The notes under the pieces are model-generated. The model saw nothing but the letters and a program-made list of their open reading frames with translations, was not told the origin of the DNA and did no database searches. The position numbers and the translations under genes are program-made. 40,074 nucleotides of DNA from JBFXAN01 sp050184225 (GTDB taxonomy: Bacteria > Chloroflexota > Dehalococcoidia > CAUJGQ01): the NCBI GenBank assembly GCA_050184225.1, contig JBFXAN010000051.1, forward strand, positions 1 to 40,074, read 5' to 3'. The number at the start of each line of letters is the position of its first letter. Position 1 is the stretch's first letter. Shown here one piece after another: positions 26,643-33,176 of the stretch.

Positions 26643-27800
26643 ATGCCGGTGAATGTCTACATCCCGACGCCGTTTCGGCGGTTGACGGGCAACCGGACCA
26701 ACGTCGAGTCCAACGGGCGCACGGTCGCGGAGGTGATCGACGAGCTCGACGCGCGCTTTCCCGGCCTGCGCGCCCAGATCACCGATGGCGGAACGGAGAT
26801 TCCAGCGCACATCAACATCTATGTGAACAATCGAGAGATCTCCGCCCTGCAAGGCACGGACACGTCCTTGCAGGACGGGGACGAGGTGGCGGTTATTCCG
26901 GCAATCGCCGGTGGCTCAGAGGGTGATGCAATGAGCGACACAGTTAACGGCACGCAGACGTCAGTTCCGCAGCCGACAGCCCGACCGCTGACGGCCGACC
27001 AGGTGACGCGCTACTCGCGGCATATCATCATGCCCCAGGTCGGACCAAGCGGACAGCGCAAGCTGATGAACGCCAAGGTGCTGATCATCGGCGCGGGCGG
27101 CCTTGGCTCGCCGAACGCGGTCTATCTCGCACTGGCGGGCGTGGGCACACTCGGGATCGTCGACTTCGATGTCGTCGATCTGTCCAACCTCCAGCGGCAG
27201 ATCCTGCACCAGACCGACGACATCGGCAAGCCGAAGGTGCAGTCGGCGAAAGAGTCACTCGCCGCCTACAACCCGGATGTCAACGTTGTCGTCCACGAGG
27301 CGCCGCTGACATCGGACAACGCGATGGAGATCATCAGCCAGTACGACATCATTGTGAATGGCGCCGATAACTTTGCGACGCGCTATCTCGTCAACGATGC
27401 GTCGTATCTGGCGGGAAAGACGCTGGTCGACGGCAGCATCCTGCTGTTTGACGGTCAGGCGACGGTCTTCGAACCTGGTAAGGGCTGCTATCGCTGTCTC
27501 TTCCCAGAGCCGCCGCCGCCGGGGATGGTGCCATCCTGCGCCGAGGCGGGCGTACTTGGGGCGTTGTGCGCTACGATCGGTTCGATTCAGGCGACCGAGG
27601 TGCTGAAGAAGATCCTCAACGTCGGCGATCCGCTGGTGGGGCGGCTGCTGCTGTACGATGCGCTGTCGATGGAGTTCCGCATCGTCAAGACGCGACGGAA
27701 TCCAAACTGCCCGCTCTGCGGCGATCACCCCACGGTCACGGAACTAATCGACTACGAGGCCTTCTGCGGCGCCCCGGCCCGCGAGCCATCCCACGTATAA
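26643..27800 (+). CDS. fusion of MoaD/CysO-like sulfur carrier and MoeB/ThiF-like E1 adenylyltransferase
   Basis: Residues 1-91 are a ubiquitin-like beta-grasp sulfur carrier ending A-I-A-G-G. Residues from about 97 form a complete MoeB/ThiF-type E1 domain: G-A-G-G-L-G-S nucleotide loop at about 151-157, N-G-A-D-N-F with the essential Asp near 242, and zinc pairs C-Y-R-C and C-P-L-C. There is no C-terminal rhodanese domain, unlike MoeZ/MOCS3. The E1 adenylates the C-terminal glycine of a carrier so that it can become a thiocarboxylate. Here the fused carrier's Gly-Gly is internal, so it must be cut free, or the domain is regulatory. An internal ATG at 26931, with AGAGGG about 7 bases upstream, could also make free E1. 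ATG at 26643 is the main start; an in-frame GTG lies at 26631. It lies directly downstream of cysK. Confidence 0.9.
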   Translation: MPVNVYIPTPFRRLTGNRTNVESNGRTVAEVIDELDARFPGLRAQITDGGTEIPAHINIYVNNREISALQGTDTSLQDGDEVAVIPAIAGGSEGDAMSDTVNGTQTSVPQPTARPLTADQVTRYSRHIIMPQVGPSGQRKLMNAKVLIIGAGGLGSPNAVYLALAGVGTLGIVDFDVVDLSNLQRQILHQTDDIGKPKVQSAKESLAAYNPDVNVVVHEAPLTSDNAMEIISQYDIIVNGADNFATRYLVNDASYLAGKTLVDGSILLFDGQATVFEPGKGCYRCLFPEPPPPGMVPSCAEAGVLGALCATIGSIQATEVLKKILNVGDPLVGRLLLYDALSMEFRIVKTRRNPNCPLCGDHPTVTELIDYEAFCGAPAREPSHV

Positions 27801-27810
27801 GAGGGCAATC

Positions 27811-27867
27811 GGCAATGGGCAATCGGCAGTGGGGTTACGAACTCACCATTGCCGATTGCCCATTGCC
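27811..27867. repeat. GGCAATGGGCAATCGGCA-type inverted repeat inside the operon
   Basis: The left arm at 27811-27832 and right arm at 27846-27867 are 22 bases each. They match at 21 positions as reverse complements, the mismatch forming a G-U pair in RNA, with a 13-base loop. It lies in the 92-base gap between the fusion gene and the free CysO gene. In the mRNA it would be a very stable stem that could attenuate transcription or protect the upstream message. Confidence 0.88.
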
Positions 27868-27892
27868 CACTGCCGGCGAATGGAGTGAGCGA

Positions 27893-28174
27893 ATGTCTGT
27901 TGAAGTGCGCGTGACGACGGTCTTGCAGAAGATGACAGGCGGGGCGAAGTCGGTTCAGGCTGATGGGAAGACGGTTGGCGAGGTGCTCATCGACCTCAAT
28001 CAGGCGTATCCCGGATTTCTCGGTCAAGTGATGCAGGAAGACGGCAAGCTCCATCGCTTCGTCAATATCTATCTGAACGACGAAGATATCCGCTATCTCG
28101 GGCAACTCGAGACCCCGGTGAGCCAGGGCGATATCGTCAGCATTCTTCCCGCGCTGGCGGGCGGTGTCGAGTGA
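27893..28174 (+). CDS. cysO: CysO-like ubiquitin-fold sulfur carrier protein with masked C-terminus
   Basis: This 93-residue beta-grasp carrier closely resembles mycobacterial CysO by recall. Shared segments include T-G-G-x-K-S-V near 15-21, K-L-H-R-F-V-N-I-Y-x-N-D-E-D at 52-65 and I-L-P-A-x-A-G-G near the end. CysO carries sulfur as a C-terminal thiocarboxylate made by an E1-like enzyme and gives it to CysM. Mature CysO ends in Gly-Gly; this one ends Gly90-Gly91-Val-Glu, so two residues must be removed before activation, as with QbsE-type pro-carriers cut by a JAMM peptidase. No JAMM gene is in this window. ATG at 27893 follows GGAG at 27881-27884 with a spacing of about 8 bases. An upstream overlapping frame is noise. 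The gene order E1 fusion-CysO-CysM supports the assignment. Confidence 0.92.
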   Translation: MSVEVRVTTVLQKMTGGAKSVQADGKTVGEVLIDLNQAYPGFLGQVMQEDGKLHRFVNIYLNDEDIRYLGQLETPVSQGDIVSILPALAGGVE

Positions 28175-28249
28175 CAGTCGGCGAATGAGGGGAGCCTTCG
28201 ACAGCCACACGACCCTTTGTCCGTCACTCTGCATCGGAGCGCAGCAGCT

Positions 28250-29188
28250 ATGATCTACGCCAATATCATTGACATGATCGGCAACACGCCGCTCGTGGAG
28301 TTGCCGCGCACGTCGCCGAAGCCTGAGGTTCAGATCTACGCCAAGCTGGAAGGGCAGAACCCGACCGGCTCGGTCAAAGATCGCATCGCCAAGTACATGA
28401 TCGTGCGGGGCGAGCAGGATGGACTGCTGACGCCGGACAAGATCATCCTCGAGCCGACCAGCGGTAACACCGGCATCGGCCTCGCGATGATCGGCAAGCT
28501 CAAGGGCTACCGCGTGATGGTCGTGCTGCCGGAGAGTGTCAGCGAGGAACGGACCCAACTGCTGAAGGCTTACGGCGCCGAGATCGTCTACTCGGACGGA
28601 CTCAAAGGGACGAACGGCTCGATCGTCGTGGCGCAGCAAATGGTCGCCGAGGCGCCGCAGCGCTTCTTCATGCCATATCAGTACGGCAACGAGATGAATC
28701 CGCTCGCGCACTATGAGACAACCGGCCCCGAGATCGTGCGCGACCTGCCGGACATCGACGTCTTCGTCGCCGGCCTCGGCACCGGCGGGACGCTCACCGG
28801 CACGGGGCGATATCTCAAAGAATACAACCCCCAGATCAAGGTGATCGCCACCGTTCCCCACCCCGGCGATCTCGTGCAAGGGCTTCGCAGCCTGGAAGAG
28901 GGGTTCATTCCGCCGGTGCTCGACGAGTCCGTCCTCGATGGCAGAGTCGTCGTCGATAGCCGCACCTCCTTCGCCGCGACGAAGGAACTCACCCACCGCG
29001 AGGGGATCTTTGCGGGCATCTCCGCCGGCGCAGCGATCAAGACGGCACAGCGGGTTGCCGGGCGCATGGACCGCGGGAAGATCGTCGTGCTGCTCGCCGA
29101 TGGCGGCTGGAAGTATCTCTCCACCAACCTGTGGACCACCGACTACGAGGATCTGCCGGAAGACATTGATAGCAAGGTCTGGTGGTAA
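28250..29188 (+). CDS. cysM: CysM-type cysteine synthase (CysO-thiocarboxylate dependent)
   Basis: This 312-residue fold-type II pyridoxal-phosphate enzyme has cofactor Lys43 in P-T-G-S-V-K-D-R and substrate loop T-S-G-N-T-G at 70-75. It aligns by recall with Mycobacterium tuberculosis CysM, which makes cysteine from O-phosphoserine and CysO thiocarboxylate. Arg213 in G-L-R-S-L-E-E-G-F aligns with CysM Arg220, which recognises the phosphate. The extended C-terminus G-G-W-K-Y-L-S-T-N-L-W...K-V-W-W also matches the mycobacterial enzyme, whose tail closes the active site. Plain CysK lacks this tail. It lies 75 bases after CysO and is followed by a strong stem-loop. GGAG at 28236-28239 is ten bases from the ATG, a little far. 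The alternative, a cystathionine beta-synthase, is less likely. Confidence 0.92.
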   Translation: MIYANIIDMIGNTPLVELPRTSPKPEVQIYAKLEGQNPTGSVKDRIAKYMIVRGEQDGLLTPDKIILEPTSGNTGIGLAMIGKLKGYRVMVVLPESVSEERTQLLKAYGAEIVYSDGLKGTNGSIVVAQQMVAEAPQRFFMPYQYGNEMNPLAHYETTGPEIVRDLPDIDVFVAGLGTGGTLTGTGRYLKEYNPQIKVIATVPHPGDLVQGLRSLEEGFIPPVLDESVLDGRVVVDSRTSFAATKELTHREGIFAGISAGAAIKTAQRVAGRMDRGKIVVLLADGGWKYLSTNLWTTDYEDLPEDIDSKVWW

Positions 29189-29227
29189 GTCTCAGCGCAG
29201 CGCTCGCTCAACCGCCGAATTAGATTC

Positions 29228-29255
29228 AGAACCCGTCCAATGGTGGACGGGTTCT
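29228..29255 (+). terminator. stem-loop after the cysteine operon
   Basis: AGAACCCGTCCA (29228-29239) and TGGACGGGTTCT (29244-29255) form a perfect 12-bp stem with a 4-base loop, 40 bases after the cysM stop. No T-run follows on the plus strand. It is likely the operon terminator, and it also marks the last clearly chromosomal feature before the integrase. Confidence 0.65.
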
Positions 29256-29270
29256 CATGCTTCAAGGGCC

Positions 29271-29294
29271 GCGTACCCCAACGCATACCCCAAC
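29271..29294. repeat. tandem 12-bp repeat, candidate integrase arm or attachment site
   Basis: GCGTACCCCAAC (29271-29282) is followed directly by GCATACCCCAAC (29283-29294), matching at 11 of 12 positions. It lies 9 bases from the integrase stop in the boundary of the element, where tyrosine-recombinase arm-binding sites and attachment cores are found. Confidence 0.5.
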
Positions 29295-29302
29295 CCAGAC
29301 GA

Positions 29303-30421
29303 TTAGCCGGTCATGACCGCGTCCATCGCCACGGCGGCGCGGCGCTTCATCTCCGGGGCGATGTGCGTGTAGAGGTCGGCGGTGATGTTGATCTGCGCGT
29401 GGCCGAGGATCTCCATGATCTCCCGAAGCGTCACGCCCTGGGCCAGCAGCAGGCTGGCGGCGCCGTGGCGGAGGTCGTGCATCCGCATCGCCGGCATCCC
29501 TGCCTGCCGGAGGAGACGCGCGAATCGATGGGAGATGTTCTCGCCGTGGTGTGGCGTCCCTCGGTCGGTCGGAAAGACGAGGTCGTGATCCTGCCAGAGC
29601 GGGCCGGCGCGGAGCCGTTGTTCAAGAACGCGACTGCGCTGTTCTTGCAGCCGGGCCTTGAGGAACGCCGGCAGTGCGAGCGTGCGCTGACTCCGGTCGG
29701 TCTTTGGCTCCATGTAGCACCAGGCGCCATCGTAGTACTGAAACTGGCCGCCGATCGCGAGTGTGCCGGCGTCGAAGTCGACATCTGACCAACGGAGCCC
29801 TAGCACTTCACCCCGCCGCAGTCCCAGCGCCAGCGCCGTGGTGTAGATGCCACCGAAGCGATCACCGTCGAAGAGGGCGAGCAACGCGCGGGCCTCGGCG
29901 TCCGTCATCGCTTCGACGTGGCGGCGGTTCCATCGCGGCGCATCGGTGAGGGCTGCCGGGTTGCGGGGGATGAGTCCCCACTTCACGGCCCGACCCAGCG
30001 CGTTGCGGAGGATGTTCCGCACGTAGGCGGTGCGGTGGGCTGAGACGCCATTCTCTATCATCCTGGTGAGCGCGGTCTGAATCACCTGGGGCGTCAGCCG
30101 CTCCAAGGACAGCTTTCCAAGCGCGGGCTTCAGGTGCAGGCGCACGGCCTCTTCGTAACTCACGTAGGTGCGGGGCCGGTTCTTCAGTTTCACCACGTCG
30201 GCGAGCCAGCGATCGAGGAACTGTCCGACCGTCTGCCGGCCCGTGGGGACGGGGAGTCCCTGCTGCACATCGCGGAGGCCGGCGGTCATCTTGCGCTGGA
30301 CCTCAGCGCGCGTCTTGCCGTAGTAGGATTTGCGCTCGCCGTTTGGGAGCGTGACCCGCGCCTCCCACAAGCCGTTCAACCGCTGGCGAATGGTGCCCTC
30401 GTTGTTACCGCGCTTACTCAT
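29303..30421 (-). CDS. int: tyrosine site-specific integrase
   Basis: This 372-residue phage/ICE-type tyrosine recombinase has an N-terminal AP2-like arm-binding domain (about 8-45, with G-T-I-R-Q-R-L-N-G-L-W-E-A-R), a SAM-like core-binding domain (about 60-155) and a C-terminal catalytic domain. All catalytic residues are visible: Arg202 (A-L-G-L-R-R-G-E), Lys240 (E-P-K-T-D-R-S), His315-x-x-Arg318 (H-D-L-R-H-G), His341 (L-G-H-A-Q-I-N) and the nucleophile Tyr351 (L-Y-T-H). The ATG at 30421 is chosen because the arm domain starts there and AGGAG lies upstream; a longer upstream frame reads through the preceding gene and is not credible. The start overlaps the end of the upstream gene by eight bases, so expression is coupled. 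It integrates and probably helps excise the element. Confidence 0.96.
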   Translation of the reverse strand: MSKRGNNEGTIRQRLNGLWEARVTLPNGERKSYYGKTRAEVQRKMTAGLRDVQQGLPVPTGRQTVGQFLDRWLADVVKLKNRPRTYVSYEEAVRLHLKPALGKLSLERLTPQVIQTALTRMIENGVSAHRTAYVRNILRNALGRAVKWGLIPRNPAALTDAPRWNRRHVEAMTDAEARALLALFDGDRFGGIYTTALALGLRRGEVLGLRWSDVDFDAGTLAIGGQFQYYDGAWCYMEPKTDRSQRTLALPAFLKARLQEQRSRVLEQRLRAGPLWQDHDLVFPTDRGTPHHGENISHRFARLLRQAGMPAMRMHDLRHGAASLLLAQGVTLREIMEILGHAQINITADLYTHIAPEMKRRAAVAMDAVMTG

Positions 30422-31064
30422 TGTCCTGCTCTCCTGGTTGTAGGGGGCGCGTTGGGTCAGTTTCATCGAACCGGCGCTCACGTTCGTACCAATCACTCTC
30501 CGCAGCGAGTTGCCGAAAAATGCGCACCACCGCATCTCGCGTGTCGCCGAATGGAGGAAGCGTCTCCATGGTGAAGAGCAGATGGTCATACCGGTCGCTT
30601 GCCTGCCGATTGCGCCATGGCGCAAAGGCAATGAACAGATCGAGATCGGCGCTTGGCTCACTCCGATCCTCACGGGCGATGAAGAGCCGAGCCAGTCGAT
30701 ACGTCTCCCGGGCAGGCAAGTCCGCGGCCACGGCTCGCAGCTTCGCGATCCATCCGGCTTCGCGCTGGGTGAGCGTGCGCACTTCCCCGCGTGTCGATTC
30801 CACGACGGCAGCAAGCACAGGGAGAACGGCCGCCGCTTCGTCCGGGCCAGCGATGGCCAGGGACCAAGCGGCGGATGTGTCGCGCGGACGCACGTCCTTG
30901 ACAATCGTCTGCACCGTCCGGACGGTCGGGAGCCTGCCGCGCAGCTCCTCTCGCTGTTCCAATTGACGATAGATCTGGGTAGCTGTCCATGTTGGTTGGT
31001 CCTGCGCTAACTCCTCAATCGCAGCCTGCACGTCGCCGTCGATGTATCGCTTTCGCTTCGCCAT
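30414..31064 (-). CDS. hypothetical protein upstream of and coupled to the integrase
   Basis: This 216-residue protein was not recognised. The N-terminus is very basic (M-A-K-R-K-R-Y), and residues 10-60 have a helical pattern compatible with a winged helix-turn-helix (W-T-A-T-Q-I-Y-R-Q-L followed by V-R-T-V-Q-T-I-V-K-D). The remainder is mixed helical with many Arg and Asp residues and no catalytic motif. It overlaps the integrase start by eight bases and is transcribed from the divergent region at 31065-31187, so it may be a regulator of integration or excision. The ribosome-binding site is weak. The DNA-binding guess is inference. Confidence 0.7.
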   Translation of the reverse strand: MAKRKRYIDGDVQAAIEELAQDQPTWTATQIYRQLEQREELRGRLPTVRTVQTIVKDVRPRDTSAAWSLAIAGPDEAAAVLPVLAAVVESTRGEVRTLTQREAGWIAKLRAVAADLPARETYRLARLFIAREDRSEPSADLDLFIAFAPWRNRQASDRYDHLLFTMETLPPFGDTRDAVVRIFRQLAAESDWYERERRFDETDPTRPLQPGEQDNE

Positions 31065-31137
31065 TTCATCACTTCATTTCGTCACGCAGTCTTGAACGAG
31101 TTGTACGAACTGATACGCTAGTGACAGAAGCGTACAA
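31063..31137. promoter_or_regulatory. divergent control region with direct and inverted repeats
   Basis: This lies between the integrase operon (minus) and the excisionase-like gene (plus). ATTTCATCAC (31063-31072) and ATTTCGTCAC (31076-31085) are direct repeats at the start of the minus-strand gene. TTGTACG (31101-31107) and CGTACAA (31131-31137) form a 7-bp inverted repeat. TTGAAC (31092-31097) with TACGCT (31114-31119) is a weak plus-strand promoter candidate. These are plausible operators for the element's small regulators. Confidence 0.45.
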
Positions 31138-31187
31138 TGGCGAACACGAAGCCGTCAATTCACAAGTCGAAGCGAGGGAAGACTGCC

Positions 31188-31382
31188 ATGGTTCCTACAT
31201 CGGACGTGAGGCTGCTCCTGGATGTCCAGGAGACATGCACCGCGCTGAAGATCTCCAGAACCCAACTCTACGCGGTGATGCAGCGGGGCGAACTGCCCCC
31301 TGTCAGGATTGGGCGGTCGGTTCGGTTCGCCGTGCGTGACGTGGAGGCATTCATCGAGCGCCAGCGCGAGGCGGCGCTGTAG
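31188..31382 (+). CDS. excisionase-like helix-turn-helix protein
   Basis: This 64-residue protein of the MerR-like/HTH_17 excisionase group contains L-L-D-V-Q-E-T-C-T-A-L-K-I-S-R-T-Q-L-Y-A-V-M (helix-turn-helix), then G-E-L-P-P-V-R-I-G-R-S-V-R-F (wing) and a closing helix V-E-A-F-I-E-R-Q-R-E-A-A. Such proteins bend DNA at attachment sites to direct excision, or act as repressors. ATG at 31188 is preferred over ATG at 31137 because GAGGGA lies 7-8 bases upstream and the related protein at 39487 also starts M-V. It is divergent from the integrase operon, the normal position for an excision control gene. Confidence 0.85.
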   Translation: MVPTSDVRLLLDVQETCTALKISRTQLYAVMQRGELPPVRIGRSVRFAVRDVEAFIERQREAAL

Positions 31383-31404
31383 AGAACGCCGGCGGAAGAG
31401 GAAA

Positions 31405-31434
31405 GCCGCCTCGACGCTCGCAACGCCAGGCGGC
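31405..31434 (+). terminator. GCCGCCT/AGGCGGC stem-loop
   Basis: GCCGCCT at 31405-31411 pairs with AGGCGGC at 31428-31434, 23 bases after the excisionase-like stop. There is no T-run. The GAAAGCCGCC lead-in recurs at the stem-loop at 32611-32630, suggesting that the element uses this hairpin type between genes. Confidence 0.45.
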
Positions 31435-31464
31435 ATGGCAACCGGCCGCTGGAGGGCCGATCAC

Positions 31465-32364
31465 ATGAGCAGCGTACCCGAACGCAGACCGGACCTACAA
31501 TCAGGCGATCTCGATGATCGCGATCTTCACGTCCGGCTTGCTGCTGGACTCGACGGTATCAGCACCCGCCACCTGAAGATTCGCGGGACGCACGATGAAT
31601 TCGGTACATGGCTGTTCAACCTCATCCAGGGCGCAACCCAACGCCGCGATGACGAGATCATGGCGTTGTTCCCGCCGCTCCCCGCGACGAACCCCACGCA
31701 TTTCCTCAGTCCAGTTGTCACGCGCGAGCACGGCGATCCCCATGCAACTAGCCTCGCATCGGAGTACATCGGACTGAAGGCGCCGGGCGCAAACCAGACG
31801 TACTGGTATCTCTGGACCCTGATCGAGGATGATCCTCTGCCGCCTGAGGCGCTCGGTATCGAACTCGCACCCGGCGATGTACCTGAACCCGCGAGTCAGA
31901 CGTACATGGCGTGTCGCATGGCCGCTGAATCGGTCGTAGACGGTCAGTTCGTCGCCCGTTTGGACTACCTCACCGAGGTTGAATTGTGGATCACTGTGCT
32001 GGTCAGCCGAGCGGAATCGGGGATCGGCGCGGTGGAAATCTCACATGGAGTGGATTCGACCTCGGAGACTGGCGACCGCGAGGATTCCAATTCGTTTGAG
32101 CGCGATCAGTTCCTCTGGCACGCAGCAGTGACGTACCAGAGTATCGCGGACGAACTTCGCGGGCGAAGCCTCCCAGGACAAGAGTCGCTTGCAGCCAAGA
32201 TGGGCTTTAGCGAATTGAGCACGTTCCGAGATCGACGGCGGAGGCTCGGGTTTTCGCGTTGGGATGATCTCGAAGTCGCGATCCAAGAACTCATAAGAGA
32301 CACCGCCCCTGACATTCTTCGCGCCGCAGTCGAACGTCTCCGTGAAACACAGACACACCAGTAA
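31465..32364 (+). CDS. hypothetical protein with possible C-terminal DNA-binding helix pair
   Basis: This 299-residue acidic protein was not recognised. The first 120 residues are mixed alpha/beta. The middle (about 95-180) has strand-like segments such as Y-W-Y-L-W-T-L-I-E-D and V-E-L-W-I-T-V-L-V-S. The C-terminus (about 240-299) is helical, with L-A-A-K-M-G-F-S-E-L-S-T-F-R-D-R-R-R-R-L-G-F-S reminiscent of a helix-turn-helix. No signal peptide or catalytic motif is seen. ATG at 31465 follows GGAGGG (31451-31456) with an 8-base gap; earlier in-frame starts would overlap the excisionase-like gene. GC content is slightly lower than in neighbouring chromosomal genes. Confidence 0.7.
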   Translation: MSSVPERRPDLQSGDLDDRDLHVRLAAGLDGISTRHLKIRGTHDEFGTWLFNLIQGATQRRDDEIMALFPPLPATNPTHFLSPVVTREHGDPHATSLASEYIGLKAPGANQTYWYLWTLIEDDPLPPEALGIELAPGDVPEPASQTYMACRMAAESVVDGQFVARLDYLTEVELWITVLVSRAESGIGAVEISHGVDSTSETGDREDSNSFERDQFLWHAAVTYQSIADELRGRSLPGQESLAAKMGFSELSTFRDRRRRLGFSRWDDLEVAIQELIRDTAPDILRAAVERLRETQTHQ

Positions 32365-32432
32365 ACACCGAGGAATCGCCCCTGCAAACACCCACCGACG
32401 GTGTGATCTCATATCACCAGGAGGTCAACGTC

Positions 32433-32600
32433 ATGCAACTGACCATTCGCCTCGACCCAGCGACCTACGTTGCTCTGCAGGATCTGGCCCTTGCCGAACG
32501 CCGCCGCCTTCGCGACCAGGCCGCCATCGTCATCCGCGACGGCATCCGACAGATCGCACCACAAGGACCCACCTTCCTGGCTGGCCCGGACGGCGACTAA
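32433..32600 (+). CDS. small ribbon-helix-helix protein
   Basis: This 55-residue protein matches the Arc/CopG ribbon-helix-helix pattern: a beta strand M-Q-L-T-I-R-L-D at the N-terminus, then two helices (P-A-T-Y-V-A-L-Q-D-L-A-L-A-E and L-R-D-Q-A-A-I-V-I-R-D-G-I). It should bind DNA as a dimer through the strand. Plasmid copy-control proteins and antitoxins share this fold; no toxin gene follows directly, so a transcription regulator or copy-control role is more likely. AGGAGG (32421-32426) lies 6 bases before the ATG; an in-frame GTG at 32403 would add 10 residues. Confidence 0.75.
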   Translation: MQLTIRLDPATYVALQDLALAERRRLRDQAAIVIRDGIRQIAPQGPTFLAGPDGD

Positions 32601-32610
32601 CAAGAAGAAA

Positions 32611-32630
32611 GCCGCCCCCGAGAGGGCGGC
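32611..32630 (+). terminator. GCCGCCC/GGGCGGC stem-loop
   Basis: GCCGCCC (32611-32617) and GGGCGGC (32624-32630) form a perfect 7-bp stem with a 6-base loop, ten bases after the stop of the ribbon-helix-helix gene. No T-run follows. A weak terminator or processing site. Confidence 0.5.
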
Positions 32631-32704
32631 GGTAGTGACGAGGCCGGTGCCGCAAACACCGGCGGAGACGACCGAGACGACCCCAGGACCAAGGAGACCA
32701 TCTC

Positions 32705-32947
32705 GTGAACCAGTCTAGCATATTCTCCCCAACGCTTCCCCCAGCAGATTTCGATCCCACCCACATTCGACCCTGTGACCGATGTCACGCGCGGGATCGC
32801 TGGGCGCGCGTGACTCCTCCGTTCGGACCAGTCGGCGGTTGGGCGTGCGGCTGCGCAGCCCTTCCCGAGACCTGGCTTGACGCTGCCCCGATGACGAGCC
32901 GGCGTTCGCATCGTTGCTCGCCGCTCTGCGCACTGGGGGTTGCGTAG
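32705..32947 (+). CDS. small putative zinc-ribbon protein
   Basis: This 80-residue protein was not recognised. C-D-R-C near residue 24-27 and C-G-C near 48-50 could bind zinc. Between them is a Trp/Pro/Gly-rich stretch. The GTG start has AAGGAG about 9 bases upstream (near 32691), good support for translation. The stop is one base before the ATG of the next small gene. The C-terminal third looks less protein-like and the gene could be shorter in function. Confidence 0.55.
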   Translation: MNQSSIFSPTLPPADFDPTHIRPCDRCHARDRWARVTPPFGPVGGWACGCAALPETWLDAAPMTSRRSHRCSPLCALGVA

Positions 32948-32948
32948 T

Positions 32949-33176
32949 ATGGACAACCCAATTCGGGAGGGCGGCTTCGGCCGCCCTCCAACGCCAGCAT
33001 CCACGACACCGACGCACACCTGTCCGCGCTGCGCGGGCTTGCGTTACGCGATCGTCGAGCGCGACGACGAGATCCGCTCACTGCGCGAGGCACTGGCCGC
33101 CACGCGGCTGCGAGTGATGTTGCTGAATCGGCTCCGGCCGGTGCGGCGCTGTCGGGCAAGGCAGGTGCGGCCATGA
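32949..33176 (+). CDS. small CxxC protein with coiled-coil, coupled to the topoisomerase gene
   Basis: This 75-residue protein was not recognised. It has an N-terminal Gly/Pro/Thr-rich part, then C-P-R-C and a probable coiled-coil (V-E-R-D-D-E-I-R-S-L-R-E-A-L-A-A-T-R-L-R-V). Its stop overlaps the topoisomerase start by four bases (ATGA), which argues that it is translated. A 10-bp UUCG hairpin (32966-32989) falls inside its 5' part. The two small genes here may encode partners or loaders of the topoisomerase, but that is only context. Confidence 0.6.
   Translation: MDNPIREGGFGRPPTPASTTPTHTCPRCAGLRYAIVERDDEIRSLREALAATRLRVMLLNRLRPVRRCRARQVRP
32966..32989 (+). other. perfect 10-bp stem with UUCG tetraloop
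   Basis: GGAGGGCGGC (32966-32975), TTCG, GCCGCCCTCC (32980-32989) is a perfect stem with the extra-stable UUCG loop. It lies within the 5' part of the small coiled-coil gene. It could limit read-through into the topoisomerase or shape local translation. Confidence 0.8.

Noticed and set aside
27566..27892. Long N-terminal extension of the CysO reading frame
   Set aside because: It overlaps the E1 fusion gene in another frame and reads through the palindromic repeat; the recognisable carrier starts at 27893 with a good ribosome-binding site.
27752..28996. Minus-strand open frame of 414 codons opposite CysO and CysM
   Set aside because: Antisense to two well-recognised genes; no domain seen.
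29189..29302. Possible tRNA gene at the integration boundary
   Set aside because: No acceptor stem, anticodon arm or T-loop consensus could be assembled; the only clear structure is the 12-bp stem-loop.
30422..30904. N-terminal extension of the integrase
   Set aside because: The added 161 residues are frame-shifted shadow of the upstream 216-residue gene; the arm-binding domain begins at the ATG at 30421.
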